Assembly (NCBI GenBank): GCA_002713215.1
Contig: PAVO01000017.1
Coordinates: 171,519-235,518, forward strand
Origin: Crocinitomicaceae bacterium
GTDB taxonomy: Bacteria > Bacteroidota > Bacteroidia > Flavobacteriales_G > Salibacteraceae
Direction of reading: 5' to 3'
DNA length: 64,000 nucleotides
The notes under the pieces were generated by a model, which saw only the letters and a list, made by a program, of their open reading frames with translations, was not told where the DNA came from and did no database searches. This document shows, one piece after another, positions 26,876 through 35,122 of this stretch; positions within the stretch are counted from its first letter, which is position 1, and each line of letters opens with the position of its first letter. A program made the translations under genes and the position numbers.

Positions 26876-29155
26876 TTATTTCTTCTTCTCTTCTTTTTCC
26901 ATTGAAGCTTTAAGTGCACTCAATGCATCAAGATCTCCTAGGGTAGATTTCTCCATTCCAGAAGAAAGATCTTTCACTGCTTTACGCGTACTGGCAGCCT
27001 GGGCTTTTTTCGATTTTCTTTCAGCCATTTGTTTTCCTTCTGCTTCACCTTCGTGAATTCTAGAATGAGAAACAATGATCTTACGAGAATCTTTGTTGAA
27101 TTCAAGTACTAAGAAATTGATCTTTTCATCAACTTTTACCTTAGAACCATCTTCTTTTACCAGGTGACGACCAGGAGCGAATCCTTCAACACCATAAGGA
27201 AGACCAACCAATCCACCTTTGTCAGTCAATGAAAGAAGAGTTCCTTCATGTACTGATCCTTCCGTGAATACAGTTTCGAATACATCCCATGGGTTTTCTT
27301 CCAATTGTTTGTGTCCAAGACTCAACCTTCTGTTGTCTTTGTCTATCTCCAATACAACTGCTTCGATTTCTTCACCGGCTTTAGTAAACTCACTTGGGTG
27401 ATTTACTTTCTTAGACCACGAAAGGTCAGAAATGTGAATCAATCCGTCAACACCTTCTTCCAATTCAACGAATACACCGAAGTTAGAAAGGTTAGTAGCC
27501 TTTCCTTTTACTTTAGTTCCAACAGGATATTTAGCTTCTATACCTTCCCATGGATCTGGTGTCAACTGACGGGTAGAAAGTGACATTTTTCTTTCTTCAC
27601 GATCCAGGGTCATGATTTTAGCTTCAACCTCGTCTCCGATTTTGAAGAAATCCTGAGCGGTTCTCAAGTGCTGTCCCCAGCTCATTTCAGAAACGTGGAT
27701 CAATCCTTCAACACCAGGAGCGATTTCAACAAATGCACCGTAATCAGCAAGTACAACTACTTTACCTTTTACGGAGTCATCAACTTTAAGTGCTTCATCC
27801 AGGTTGTCCCAAGGATGTGCCTGAAGTTGTTTAACACCCAGTGCAATTCGTTTTTTGTTGTCGTCAAAGTCAAGGATTACAACGTTGATTTTTTGATCCA
27901 ACTCTACCACTTCCTCAGGGTGATTAATTCTTCCCCATGAAAGGTCAGTAATGTGGATTAATCCGTCAACACCACCAAGGTCAATGAATACCCCGTAAGA
28001 AGTAATGTTTTTAACAACACCTTCAAGAACCTGTCCTTTTTCAAGCTGCGACATGATAACCGCTTTTTGCTCTTCCAGTTCAGCTTCGATAAGTGCTTTA
28101 TGAGATACAACCACGTTTCTGAATTCCTGGTTAATCTTAACCACTTTGAAATCCATTTGTTTGTTCACGTACTGATCGTAGTCTCTAATTGGTTTTACAT
28201 CAATTTGAGAACCAGGTAAGAATGCTTCAATTCCGAATACATCGGCAATTAAACCACCTTTGGTTCTGCATTTGATCAAACCAGTAATAATTTCTCCAGT
28301 CTCAAGAGCATCATTAACATGTTGCCAAGCTCTCATGGTACGAGCTTTTTTATGAGAAAGAACCAGCTGACCAGTTTTGTCTTCCGTTTTTTCAACGTAA
28401 ACTTCAACTTTGTCACCTACCTTAAGGTCTGGCTTGTATCTAAATTCGTTAGAAGAAAGAACACCATCCGATTTGTAACCAATGTTTACTACAACCTCTT
28501 TTTTAGTAATGGTAGCAACAGTTCCATCAATTACCTGATGCTCGAAAATAGAAGTTAACGTATCGTTGTACAGGTTCGATAAGTTTTCTTTTTCTTCTGC
28601 AGTATATATATCATCTGAATCTGAAAATGAATCCCAGTTGAATTCATCAAGCGGTTTAATCGTGTTGATATCTACAATAGGAGTATCTTCAATTACGATT
28701 TTTTCAAATTTTTCTTCACCTACTTCTTCAGTTTCAGCGCTTACTTCTTCTGATTCAGCAGTAGCTTCTTCAACTTCTACCTTAGCTGCTTTTGCAACTC
28801 GGGTTCTTTTAGCCTTGGGCTTTTCGTCTTTGTCCGCCGAAGCTTTAGCGGAGGCGGACTTATCTGCTTTAGTTTCCTCTTTAGCAGCCTCGTTAACTTT
28901 AGCTTCTGCTTTTGGCCCCTCTACCTTTTCTTCCTTTGCTTTCTTTTTAGTTTCAGCTTTTTCTTCTGGAGCCTTGTCGGCAGCATCTTTCGTTTCCTTT
29001 ACAGGAGCAGCCTTTTCTTCAGATTTAGGAGTTGCTTTTTTCTTAGTTGGTGCTTTTTTCAGCGTGTCGCCCGTAGCTTTGGGAGCAGTTTTTTTTGTTG
29101 CTTTTGGCTCTTCTTTTGTACCTTCTTCAGCAACCTTTGTTTTATCTTCAGACAT
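26876..29155 (-). CDS. rpsA: 30S ribosomal protein S1 with long N-terminal extension
   Basis: 759 residues from the ATG at 29153-29155 (MSEDKTKVAEEG). It binds mRNA and helps load it on the 30S subunit. Six S1 (OB-fold) domains occupy about residues 205-730. The third to fifth are the most canonical (YGVFIDLGGVDGLIHITDLS, YGAFVEIAPGVEGLIHVSEM, FGVFVELEEGVDGLIHISDL). Residues 1 to about 200 are a Lys/Glu/Ala/Pro-rich, probably disordered extension, much longer than usual for S1 and containing the SASAKASAD insert encoded by a palindromic repeat. A promoter-like box lies about 80 bases upstream and a strong hairpin follows the stop. Confidence 0.95.
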   Translation of the reverse strand: MSEDKTKVAEEGTKEEPKATKKTAPKATGDTLKKAPTKKKATPKSEEKAAPVKETKDAADKAPEEKAETKKKAKEEKVEGPKAEAKVNEAAKEETKADKSASAKASADKDEKPKAKRTRVAKAAKVEVEEATAESEEVSAETEEVGEEKFEKIVIEDTPIVDINTIKPLDEFNWDSFSDSDDIYTAEEKENLSNLYNDTLTSIFEHQVIDGTVATITKKEVVVNIGYKSDGVLSSNEFRYKPDLKVGDKVEVYVEKTEDKTGQLVLSHKKARTMRAWQHVNDALETGEIITGLIKCRTKGGLIADVFGIEAFLPGSQIDVKPIRDYDQYVNKQMDFKVVKINQEFRNVVVSHKALIEAELEEQKAVIMSQLEKGQVLEGVVKNITSYGVFIDLGGVDGLIHITDLSWGRINHPEEVVELDQKINVVILDFDDNKKRIALGVKQLQAHPWDNLDEALKVDDSVKGKVVVLADYGAFVEIAPGVEGLIHVSEMSWGQHLRTAQDFFKIGDEVEAKIMTLDREERKMSLSTRQLTPDPWEGIEAKYPVGTKVKGKATNLSNFGVFVELEEGVDGLIHISDLSWSKKVNHPSEFTKAGEEIEAVVLEIDKDNRRLSLGHKQLEENPWDVFETVFTEGSVHEGTLLSLTDKGGLVGLPYGVEGFAPGRHLVKEDGSKVKVDEKINFLVLEFNKDSRKIIVSHSRIHEGEAEGKQMAERKSKKAQAASTRKAVKDLSSGMEKSTLGDLDALSALKASMEKEEKKK
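28832..28859 (-). repeat. In-frame palindromic repeat, copy 1 (inside rpsA)
   Basis: A GC-rich 28-nt element with 7-bp terminal arms (GTCCGCC ... GGCGGAC) and a core CCGAAGCTTTAGCGGAGGCG (28837-28856). The same 20-nt core occurs in the DUF1456 gene at 32198-32217. Read on the minus strand it encodes SASAKASAD in the disordered N-terminus of S1. Its base composition differs from the AT-rich surroundings. It looks like a small mobile palindromic element tolerated in frame. Confidence 0.75.
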
Positions 29156-29235
29156 ATTGTCTTTCTTGTATCTCAACCTGCGGAACGGTTAAGAGAATTA
29201 AACTAACTGATTTCCGCTTACCAGATTTCGGGCGG

Positions 29236-29266
29236 CAAAAGTAGTGGATATTTTCTGATTACCAAT
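29236..29266 (-). promoter_or_regulatory. Bacteroidetes-type promoter of rpsA
   Basis: On the minus strand, TACTTTTG (29243-29236) matches the Bacteroidetes -7 consensus TAnnTTTG, and TTG (29265-29263) lies 19 bases upstream, as expected for the -33 element. The predicted transcript start is near 29230, giving a leader of about 75 bases. Confidence 0.6.
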
Positions 29267-29335
29267 GGCTTAGTTTGGATTATTTACATTGAAGGGTTTA
29301 GGTGCCTTTTAAGTGCCAATGGCTTCACTTTGGAT
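29262..29335. repeat. Two imperfect direct repeats upstream of rpsA
   Basis: CCAATGGCTT-AG-TTTGGAT (29262-29280) and CCAATGGCTTCACTTTGGAT (29316-29335) are spaced by about 54 bases. The first overlaps the putative -33 element of rpsA. They may be a duplicated regulator site or just a short duplication. The rest of 29336-29414 shows nothing notable. Confidence 0.4.
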
Positions 29336-29414
29336 GACTTAGGTTGGATATTTGATCTTGGTTTTTTGAATTTAGTTGTTCTATATTATCTAATAGTAAA
29401 ACTCAACGCCAGCA

Positions 29415-30536
29415 TTAGTCCGATTTTATAAAAGTTTTACGAGAAACACCTTCCTGATTTTCTATTTGAAGGATGTAGTAGCCACTCCTTAATCCAGAGA
29501 CATCAATGGGCTTGTCCTGAATTGTAGATTTAGGTCGAACCGTAGTCCCGTCCATGCTTAAAATGGTTATTTCCGATTGTAATTCAGCTCTTAAACTAAT
29601 ATTTAGGGAACTTGTTACTGGATTTGGAAACAGTTTTATTTCATTTTTGAAATCATCTAAAGCTACAGAAGATGGCGTTGAACTACTGTCATATATAAAA
29701 GTCATTCGCCACGAGTTGTGCCAACTTCCGAAGAACCAATCGTATGTGACCCAGAATTTTTTATTTCCTGAAGAGCTTCTTGAAATATCGGTTTTTTCTA
29801 AATTATCATAAGATGAACCATTCCATTCTTTGATTAACCCTTGCGTTCTTAAATCGCTTGAATTATACATAAACTCTGCCTTTTCAGACTTTTTCCATCC
29901 GGCTTGATATTCCAAAGTTTCCCATGATTTTAAACTATCAAATGAGGTGTAGCTGTAATTTGTGATTTCAGTCGAATCAAATTTTGAGAACCCATATTCC
30001 TCGGAAATCATTTTTGAAACCAGCTTTTTTGAATTGTAATTGTATGAATCTCTGTTTTCAGGTTCCCAAGCACCAAATACCCACCTAAAAGTTTCTGTTT
30101 TAACAAGTTGATCGGAAGCATTATAAGTATATTCAGTTTTATCCCGGTTATCCCAGGTCCCGGCAAAATCGGCAGTAGTCATATTAATAAGTAACCCTTT
30201 TCCGTTGTAGGTGTAGGTGGTTGCCTGATTAATTTCCCATTTTTTAGTTGAAGAGTTATAGGTTTTTCCTGAATCATTTATTATTTGGTTACTTGCATTA
30301 TAATAATGATAATCTTTAAGAAAAACCTCCCATTTGGAACTTGTTGAATTGTATTCTTCCATCAATGTCCAATTAAGACGATTATTGACAGTATCGTAGT
30401 CATATGTTGTTCTTTCACTATAATCCCACGAAGTTCCATTGTGAACATCATATAGAAGTTGTAATAATCGCTGAGAGGATAGATTAAAAGAAACTAAAAG
30501 AGAAAGACTGATGAGAACTGAATTAAGTTTATACAT
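29415..30536 (-). CDS. Secreted repeat protein with T9SS sorting domain
   Basis: 373 residues from the ATG at 30534-30536 (MYKLNSVLISLSLLVSFNLS signal peptide); the upstream in-frame start adds a charged leader. Residues about 25-270 consist of six or so repeats of roughly 40 residues with the pattern W-(5-8)-tYtYn-(4)-lv (TTYTYNGKGLLINMTT, KTEYTYNASDQLVKTET, RDSYNYNSKKLVSKMI), distantly like YD-repeat units. The C-terminal ~75 residues (IKLFPNPVTSSLNISLRAEL ... GLRSGYYILQIEN) are a T9SS type A sorting domain. It is likely a surface protein; its function is unknown. Confidence 0.8.
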   Translation of the reverse strand: MYKLNSVLISLSLLVSFNLSSQRLLQLLYDVHNGTSWDYSERTTYDYDTVNNRLNWTLMEEYNSTSSKWEVFLKDYHYYNASNQIINDSGKTYNSSTKKWEINQATTYTYNGKGLLINMTTADFAGTWDNRDKTEYTYNASDQLVKTETFRWVFGAWEPENRDSYNYNSKKLVSKMISEEYGFSKFDSTEITNYSYTSFDSLKSWETLEYQAGWKKSEKAEFMYNSSDLRTQGLIKEWNGSSYDNLEKTDISRSSSGNKKFWVTYDWFFGSWHNSWRMTFIYDSSSTPSSVALDDFKNEIKLFPNPVTSSLNISLRAELQSEITILSMDGTTVRPKSTIQDKPIDVSGLRSGYYILQIENQEGVSRKTFIKSD

Positions 30537-30754
30537 GATTTTGAATTTTTTGGTACACACAAATTTATTCAAAACATGAACTATAATTTATTAAACAAGT
30601 GAATAAAATCAAGATAACCAACTAATTAAATGTAAAGTTTAAAGAGAAAAATGTAAAAATGGAACAACCTAATAATTCAAAAACGGTGACAATTAATAGT
30701 GGTTGTAGAATTTCCTTTTTTACATTTTGCCTTTGAGATCTTACATTTCAATAG

Positions 30755-32002
30755 CTATTTTTTCTTGTTCTTTGTCTTTTTCTTTCGCTTATTTTTTTTC
30801 ATTTCAACGTCTCTGTTCATCAATGCTTTCCAGTCATTCGATCCATCATCTGTAAAGAGCAATGTTTCCATGTAATCCTCTTTTTCTATGACCATTTTTT
30901 CGATTGGGACAGAATTGTAAGCTTCAATGTCTTTTAGAATAGATTGTTCCTCAGAACTGCAAAAAGACAAGGCACGGCCCTTTTTCTTTCCTCTTCCTGT
31001 TCGTCCTACACGATGTACATAATTCTCTGCCTTGTCGGGTAGATCGTAGTTAATTACCAAATCTACGTTAGGAATGTCAATACCTCTTGCACTGACATCG
31101 GTGGTAATGAGTATTCTTATTTCACCGGATTTAAATCTCTTAAGGACCTCCTCACGTTTATTTTGTTCCTTATCTCCATGTATAGTTTCAGATTCAATGG
31201 CAACTCGCTTCATGGCTGCTTTTACCCGCTCGACTCGAACTTTGGTTCTAACAAATACCAAAATTTTCAAGCCCTCATTTTCCTTGATGATTCTCTCCAG
31301 AAAAAATCGCTTGTCATCCATTTCAACAGAAGCAACCGCGTGTGTTACATTCTTTGATACCGGATCTTTGGGGGAAACCTGGATTCGAATTGCATTTCTT
31401 ACCAGCGAGTACGCCAGCTTTTTTATTTGATCGTCAATGGTTGCCGAGAAGAACAAGGTTTGCCGGTTCTTGGGCAGGAATCGGATAAGGTCAGTTATAT
31501 CTTTATAAAAACCGAGTTTCAACATTTGATCGGCCTCGTCCAACACCAGAGTTTTAATTCGATCCAATTTAATATACCCCTGACTCACCAAATCAAACAT
31601 TCTACCTGGAGTGGTTACCAGGATATCAATTCCGCGTACCAGTGATTCTATCTGTGGATCCTGATCTGTACCACCGTAAACGCAGATGGTTCTTATTTTG
31701 GTGTTTTTAGCCAACGTATGGAATACCTCAGTGATTTGCAAGGCCAATTCACGGGTGGGAACCATAACGATTCCTCGAATTCCACTGGTGTTGCTTCGTT
31801 TTTTGATTTCCTGAATTTGGCTAATCATAGGGATACCGAATGCCGCTGTCTTCCCAGTTCCGGTTTGAGCTACGGCCAACACATCTTCATTTTTCAAGAC
31901 ATGGGGAATGGACTTAAACTGGATGTCCGTCGGCCTTCTAAAGCCCATTCGGTCCAGATTAGCTTTAATTTCCCGGGAAATGTTGTATTCGGCAAACTTC
32001 AT
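30755..32002 (-). CDS. DEAD-box RNA helicase
   Basis: 415 residues, RhlE/DeaD type. Q motif region FRRPTDIQFKSIPHVL, motif I AQTGTGKTAAFGIP, Ia VPTRELALQI, Ib TPGRMFDLV, II DEADQM, III FFSATI, V TTDVSARGIDIPNVDLVINY and VI HRVGRTGRGKKKG are all present. The C-terminus is a short lysine-rich tail (KKNKRKKKTKNKKK) that probably adds RNA affinity. Such helicases remodel rRNA or mRNA, often in the cold. The DUF1456 gene lies 28 bases upstream on the same strand. Confidence 0.95.
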   Translation of the reverse strand: MKFAEYNISREIKANLDRMGFRRPTDIQFKSIPHVLKNEDVLAVAQTGTGKTAAFGIPMISQIQEIKKRSNTSGIRGIVMVPTRELALQITEVFHTLAKNTKIRTICVYGGTDQDPQIESLVRGIDILVTTPGRMFDLVSQGYIKLDRIKTLVLDEADQMLKLGFYKDITDLIRFLPKNRQTLFFSATIDDQIKKLAYSLVRNAIRIQVSPKDPVSKNVTHAVASVEMDDKRFFLERIIKENEGLKILVFVRTKVRVERVKAAMKRVAIESETIHGDKEQNKREEVLKRFKSGEIRILITTDVSARGIDIPNVDLVINYDLPDKAENYVHRVGRTGRGKKKGRALSFCSSEEQSILKDIEAYNSVPIEKMVIEKEDYMETLLFTDDGSNDWKALMNRDVEMKKNKRKKKTKNKKK

Positions 32003-32030
32003 TTAAGTTCCTCGTATAAGCTGTACTTAA

Positions 32031-32453
32031 CTAATCCTTCTCAGAATCAGAATTGTCTTTTCGTTTTTTTCTATTAATGGTACCAACAATCCTGGGGCGT
32101 GATCTTTTGTGTTTCACCGATGGAACCTTTTCTTCCTTTGATTCAAAAGCCCTGGGTCGACCGTATTTGGTTTGCGCTGGCTTCTTCCGTGTGTCGCCCG
32201 AAGCTTTAGCGGAGGCGCTTGACTTTCTATCCATGGGGCCTCGTTTGTATATGACTAAGCCGTTTAGAAAATTGCGTAGAATTTGATCCTGAAGGGGTTT
32301 GTACTTGGGATGATCTTCACTTCTAAAAAAAGCGCCAATTTCACTGGTAGTGGTGTCATAATCTACCAGTTTCAGGATTTTGACAATGTCCGTATCGCGT
32401 AGTTTCAGAGCAACTCTAAGTTTTTTAATTATATCGTTATTCGTAAGTGCCAT
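32031..32453 (-). CDS. DUF1456 (YehS-like) protein with basic tail
   Basis: 140 residues from the ATG at 32451-32453 (MALTNNDIIKKLRVALKLRD). One DUF1456 unit is seen (about 1-68; DTDIVKILKLVDYDTTTSEI, GAFFRSEDHPKY, LRNFLNGLVIYKRG), whereas the E. coli YehS type has two. The remaining half is a Lys/Arg/Pro/Ser-rich disordered tail containing SASAKASGD, encoded by the palindromic repeat also found in rpsA. The function of the family is unknown; position next to a DEAD-box helicase and the basic tail hint at nucleic-acid contact. Confidence 0.8.
   Translation of the reverse strand: MALTNNDIIKKLRVALKLRDTDIVKILKLVDYDTTTSEIGAFFRSEDHPKYKPLQDQILRNFLNGLVIYKRGPMDRKSSASAKASGDTRKKPAQTKYGRPRAFESKEEKVPSVKHKRSRPRIVGTINRKKRKDNSDSEKD
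32195..32217 (-). repeat. In-frame palindromic repeat, copy 2 (inside DUF1456 gene)
   Basis: The core CCGAAGCTTTAGCGGAGGCG (32198-32217) is identical over 20 nt to the rpsA copy at 28837-28856, with similar left flanks (TGTCGCC here, TGTCCGC there). On the minus strand it reads SASAKASGD in the basic tail. Both copies use the same frame and orientation relative to their host genes. Confidence 0.75.
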
Positions 32454-32473
32454 AGATAAATTATGGCGCAAAG

Positions 32474-32749
32474 TTATTTTAATACTCGACTTTGAGGTTT
32501 TAACGATTCCTGTAGAAATTGTAATTCGGCAGTTTCGTAACTATTTAAAAAGTAGATATTCTCTTGAATCCAATCGTCAATATGAAGTTCCAGGAAAATG
32601 AAATCGTTGAATACAATTTGCTGAACTACTCCCTTGAATAAATTCAATGGGGCAATGATCCTTTTGTGAATGCCATAAAACCGTATTCGGAAAAACGGGA
32701 TTTTGAATAGTAATCTTAATGCTTTTGGTATGGCAACTCTAATAAACAT
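32474..32749 (-). pseudogene. Truncated FkbM-type methyltransferase remnant
   Basis: 91 residues that match only the N-terminal lead-in of FkbM-family methyltransferases: DDWIQENIYFLNSYETAELQ, then FLQESLKPQSRVLK-stop. In relatives the LKPxxxV(L/F) step is followed at once by the SAM-binding motif DxGANxGYY, which is missing here. The gene is therefore cut exactly where the catalytic domain should begin. It lies at the border of the glycan locus, directly before the DUF1456 gene, consistent with a deletion that joined the two regions. A short functional protein is possible but unlikely. Confidence 0.65.
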
Positions 32750-32773
32750 TGTTTCTTACTTATTCGGATTAAT

Positions 32774-34015
32774 CTATTTTGTAGGTTGATCTAATTCGTG
32801 GAAAATAAAAAGAGAGAAGAGGAGAGCCACAAAAAAGACACCTTGTTGCCTTTCCAATAAATTTTCGGTTAGGCATACCATCCCAAACAAAATCAGAAAT
32901 ATTTTAGGAAGCCAATGCTTAAAGCGAATCCAGCTGGTAATATAGAATCCCAGAAAAAGAAGTATTCCGATAATTCCGGTTCCTATCCAGATATTGGCAT
33001 ATTCATTATGTGTATTTAGGTCTTGGGTAAGTGCCGTTTCCGATTCGATCATTTGATAGCACAAATTGAGATGGTATTGAATTTCACCGGTGCCAACACC
33101 CAACAACCAATTTTCGCGGATTAACCCTAAATCGCACCACAATACTGCAAATCTTACCGTGGTATCAGCAGCATTTTCGCTAAAAAAATTGAACTGGGCA
33201 ATTTCAATTATTCCTTGAAAACGATCTCCAATAACGGGTATTTGTATAAGTATAATGGGAAGAATCAAAAGAGCCAGCGAAACTCCAATTTTAGCTTTTT
33301 TGGAATAGAGTTTAGAAGCAAAAACGTAGAAAAACATTCCAATAAAGAGTCCAATAAATGGGCTCCTGGCACCGGATAATGCAGCCCCTGCTATCAATAT
33401 GATGGTGCAGATTATTAGGAGGTATGAATACGACTTGAATTCACGTTTATGATAAAGATATAAGGTGATAAAGGATGCTGCAATTAAATGCAACCCAAGG
33501 TAGGTGGGATGGAGCTGGGTAAGACTTTCATTCAGGGTTCGAATCTGAAAGGCAAGTGTTCCTATAGAATCATCATAAATGGAAAGGCCGTAAAAGAAGA
33601 TACCAATGGTAGTTATGGCTAGTATCAATGAAGATCCTGCATATAATTTTAGGAAGGTGTTTACCTGAATTGATTCCCTGGATTGATGAATAAAATAAAA
33701 TAAGAGGGGAGCAGCGATCATCCCCATTTTTTTCTCGAAATGAAAGGAGGCGACGTCGGGAATTCCAGAGAGAAATATGTGTACGAAGTATAAAATCGGA
33801 ATACTCACAAGAAAGATAGCCGATATGGGAGGCACCAATAAAGAAGGCTTGTTCTTCCACTGATTATAGACAAACGAAAAAAAGGCTAGAACTAAATTTA
33901 AGATTAGCAATATAGCCGATGCCTTTAAAGATAGAATCGGAAATAAAAAAAGACCTCCTAGCAGAAGGATTTTAAACGACTGAAAACTGATACTTTTCAA
34001 TGGTGTTGTTGACAA
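32774..34015 (-). CDS. O-antigen ligase/polymerase-like membrane protein (Wzy_C family)
   Basis: 413 residues with about 11-12 predicted transmembrane helices. The Wzy_C (PF04932) motifs are present: LSGARSPFIGLFIG (about 205-220), a large periplasmic loop with FAVLWCDLGLIRENWLLGVG, and NTHNEYANIWIGTGIIGILL, where the His-containing loop is typical of WaaL/Wzy enzymes. It is predicted to ligate or polymerise undecaprenyl-linked glycan at the periplasmic face. It overlaps the GT4 gene upstream by 44 bases. Ligase and polymerase cannot be told apart by sequence; the ABC exporter nearby favours ligase. Confidence 0.85.
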   Translation of the reverse strand: MSTTPLKSISFQSFKILLLGGLFLFPILSLKASAILLILNLVLAFFSFVYNQWKNKPSLLVPPISAIFLVSIPILYFVHIFLSGIPDVASFHFEKKMGMIAAPLLFYFIHQSRESIQVNTFLKLYAGSSLILAITTIGIFFYGLSIYDDSIGTLAFQIRTLNESLTQLHPTYLGLHLIAASFITLYLYHKREFKSYSYLLIICTIILIAGAALSGARSPFIGLFIGMFFYVFASKLYSKKAKIGVSLALLILPIILIQIPVIGDRFQGIIEIAQFNFFSENAADTTVRFAVLWCDLGLIRENWLLGVGTGEIQYHLNLCYQMIESETALTQDLNTHNEYANIWIGTGIIGILLFLGFYITSWIRFKHWLPKIFLILFGMVCLTENLLERQQGVFFVALLFSLFIFHELDQPTK

Positions 34016-35096
34016 TAGACAAGAATTCTTTTTTGAATCGGTCTATTTTAAATTTCTCAGCGTGATTCCTGATTTTTACCGCATCAAAGGAATCTTCAAT
34101 TTCCAAAAATCGCTGAATTCCTGTATCAATTTCTTCAACAGTCTGGTCCTCGAAGAAAACACCGGATACCTTGTCAATAACGGTTTCCGAATATCCCCCC
34201 TTGTTAAGTGCAATAATGGGAGTTCCACATGCCTGAGCTTCGGCAGAAGTAATTCCAAAATCTTCAATTGCAGCCAATAGCAAGGCGCGCGATCTTTGAT
34301 AATACTCTCTTACCGTTTGGTCACTTTGGTAGCCCAATAACTTAATGTTAGGGTTAGCTATGCTTTTAAGGTTGTTGAACTCCGGGCCATCTCCAATTAC
34401 GTTGAGTTTTAACTCAGGATGTCGGTTAAAAGCTTCAATGATTAAATCGACTCGCTTGTATGGTACTAACCGGGAAACAACTAAAAATGCATTGTTGTAT
34501 GCTTCATTTTTATCAGCTGGTACGAAGTAATCGGTATCAATAGGCGGATATACCACTGATGAGTTTTTATCGTAATTGTTTTTTATTCGGTTCGAAATAT
34601 TCTTGCTGTTGGCAATGTATTGGGTAACGTTATGCGCATTTTCCTTGTCCCACTTTTGCAGTTTGTTTAACCTCCATGAAACAATATTTCTTACTCCGGG
34701 AGGAACCATTTTCATGTAGTCCTCTTTCATGTCCCATGCGTAGCGAACCGGAGTATGACAATAACACACATGAATTTGATCTTTTTCAGTAATTATTCCT
34801 TTGGCTACGGCATGCGAAGAGCTAAGGATCAAATCAAACCCTTTTAATGAAATGGATTCTATGGCTTTGCTAAACACCGGAAAGAAGTAGCGGTAGTTCT
34901 TTTTAGCGAATGGTAATTTCTGCATAAAAGAAACCTTTACCTTCTTGTCTTTCATTATCTCCTTTCGGTCTTCCGGAGAAAGGAAATCGAAAAGGCTGAA
35001 TACCTCTGCACTCGGAAAACACTCAAGCATTTGCTTGACCACCTTCTCGGCTCCACCTTTAACGACAAACCAATCGTGAACTATAGCTACTTTCAT
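33972..35096 (-). CDS. GT4-family glycosyltransferase
   Basis: 374 residues from the ATG at 35094-35096 (MKVAIVHDWFVVKGGAEKVV), the classic start of this GT4 group; the in-frame start at 35120 adds eight atypical residues. GT-B fold: N-terminal acceptor domain with SSSHAVAKGI and YCHTPVRYAWDM; C-terminal nucleotide-sugar domain with NAFLVVSRLVPYKRVDLIIE, VIGDGPEF and AAIEDFGITSAEAQACGTPI (E-x7-E motif). It adds a sugar to a lipid-linked glycan in the cytoplasm. It is followed by the ligase-like gene with a 44-base overlap. Confidence 0.9.
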   Translation of the reverse strand: MKVAIVHDWFVVKGGAEKVVKQMLECFPSAEVFSLFDFLSPEDRKEIMKDKKVKVSFMQKLPFAKKNYRYFFPVFSKAIESISLKGFDLILSSSHAVAKGIITEKDQIHVCYCHTPVRYAWDMKEDYMKMVPPGVRNIVSWRLNKLQKWDKENAHNVTQYIANSKNISNRIKNNYDKNSSVVYPPIDTDYFVPADKNEAYNNAFLVVSRLVPYKRVDLIIEAFNRHPELKLNVIGDGPEFNNLKSIANPNIKLLGYQSDQTVREYYQRSRALLLAAIEDFGITSAEAQACGTPIIALNKGGYSETVIDKVSGVFFEDQTVEEIDTGIQRFLEIEDSFDAVKIRNHAEKFKIDRFKKEFLSIVNNTIEKYQFSVV

Positions 35097-35122
35097 TGAG
35101 ATATTCTCGTGGTCGGGCAAAT

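Noticed and set aside
28566..29192. A 208-codon open frame on the plus strand opposite the rpsA N-terminus
   Set aside because: It is the complement of Lys/Glu/Ala codons, giving a Ser/Ala/Val/Phe-rich sequence with no family features. The minus-strand gene is certain.
31074..31430. Plus-strand open frame of 118 codons opposite the DEAD-box helicase
   Set aside because: It is antisense to conserved helicase motifs, has no start context and no recognisable domain.
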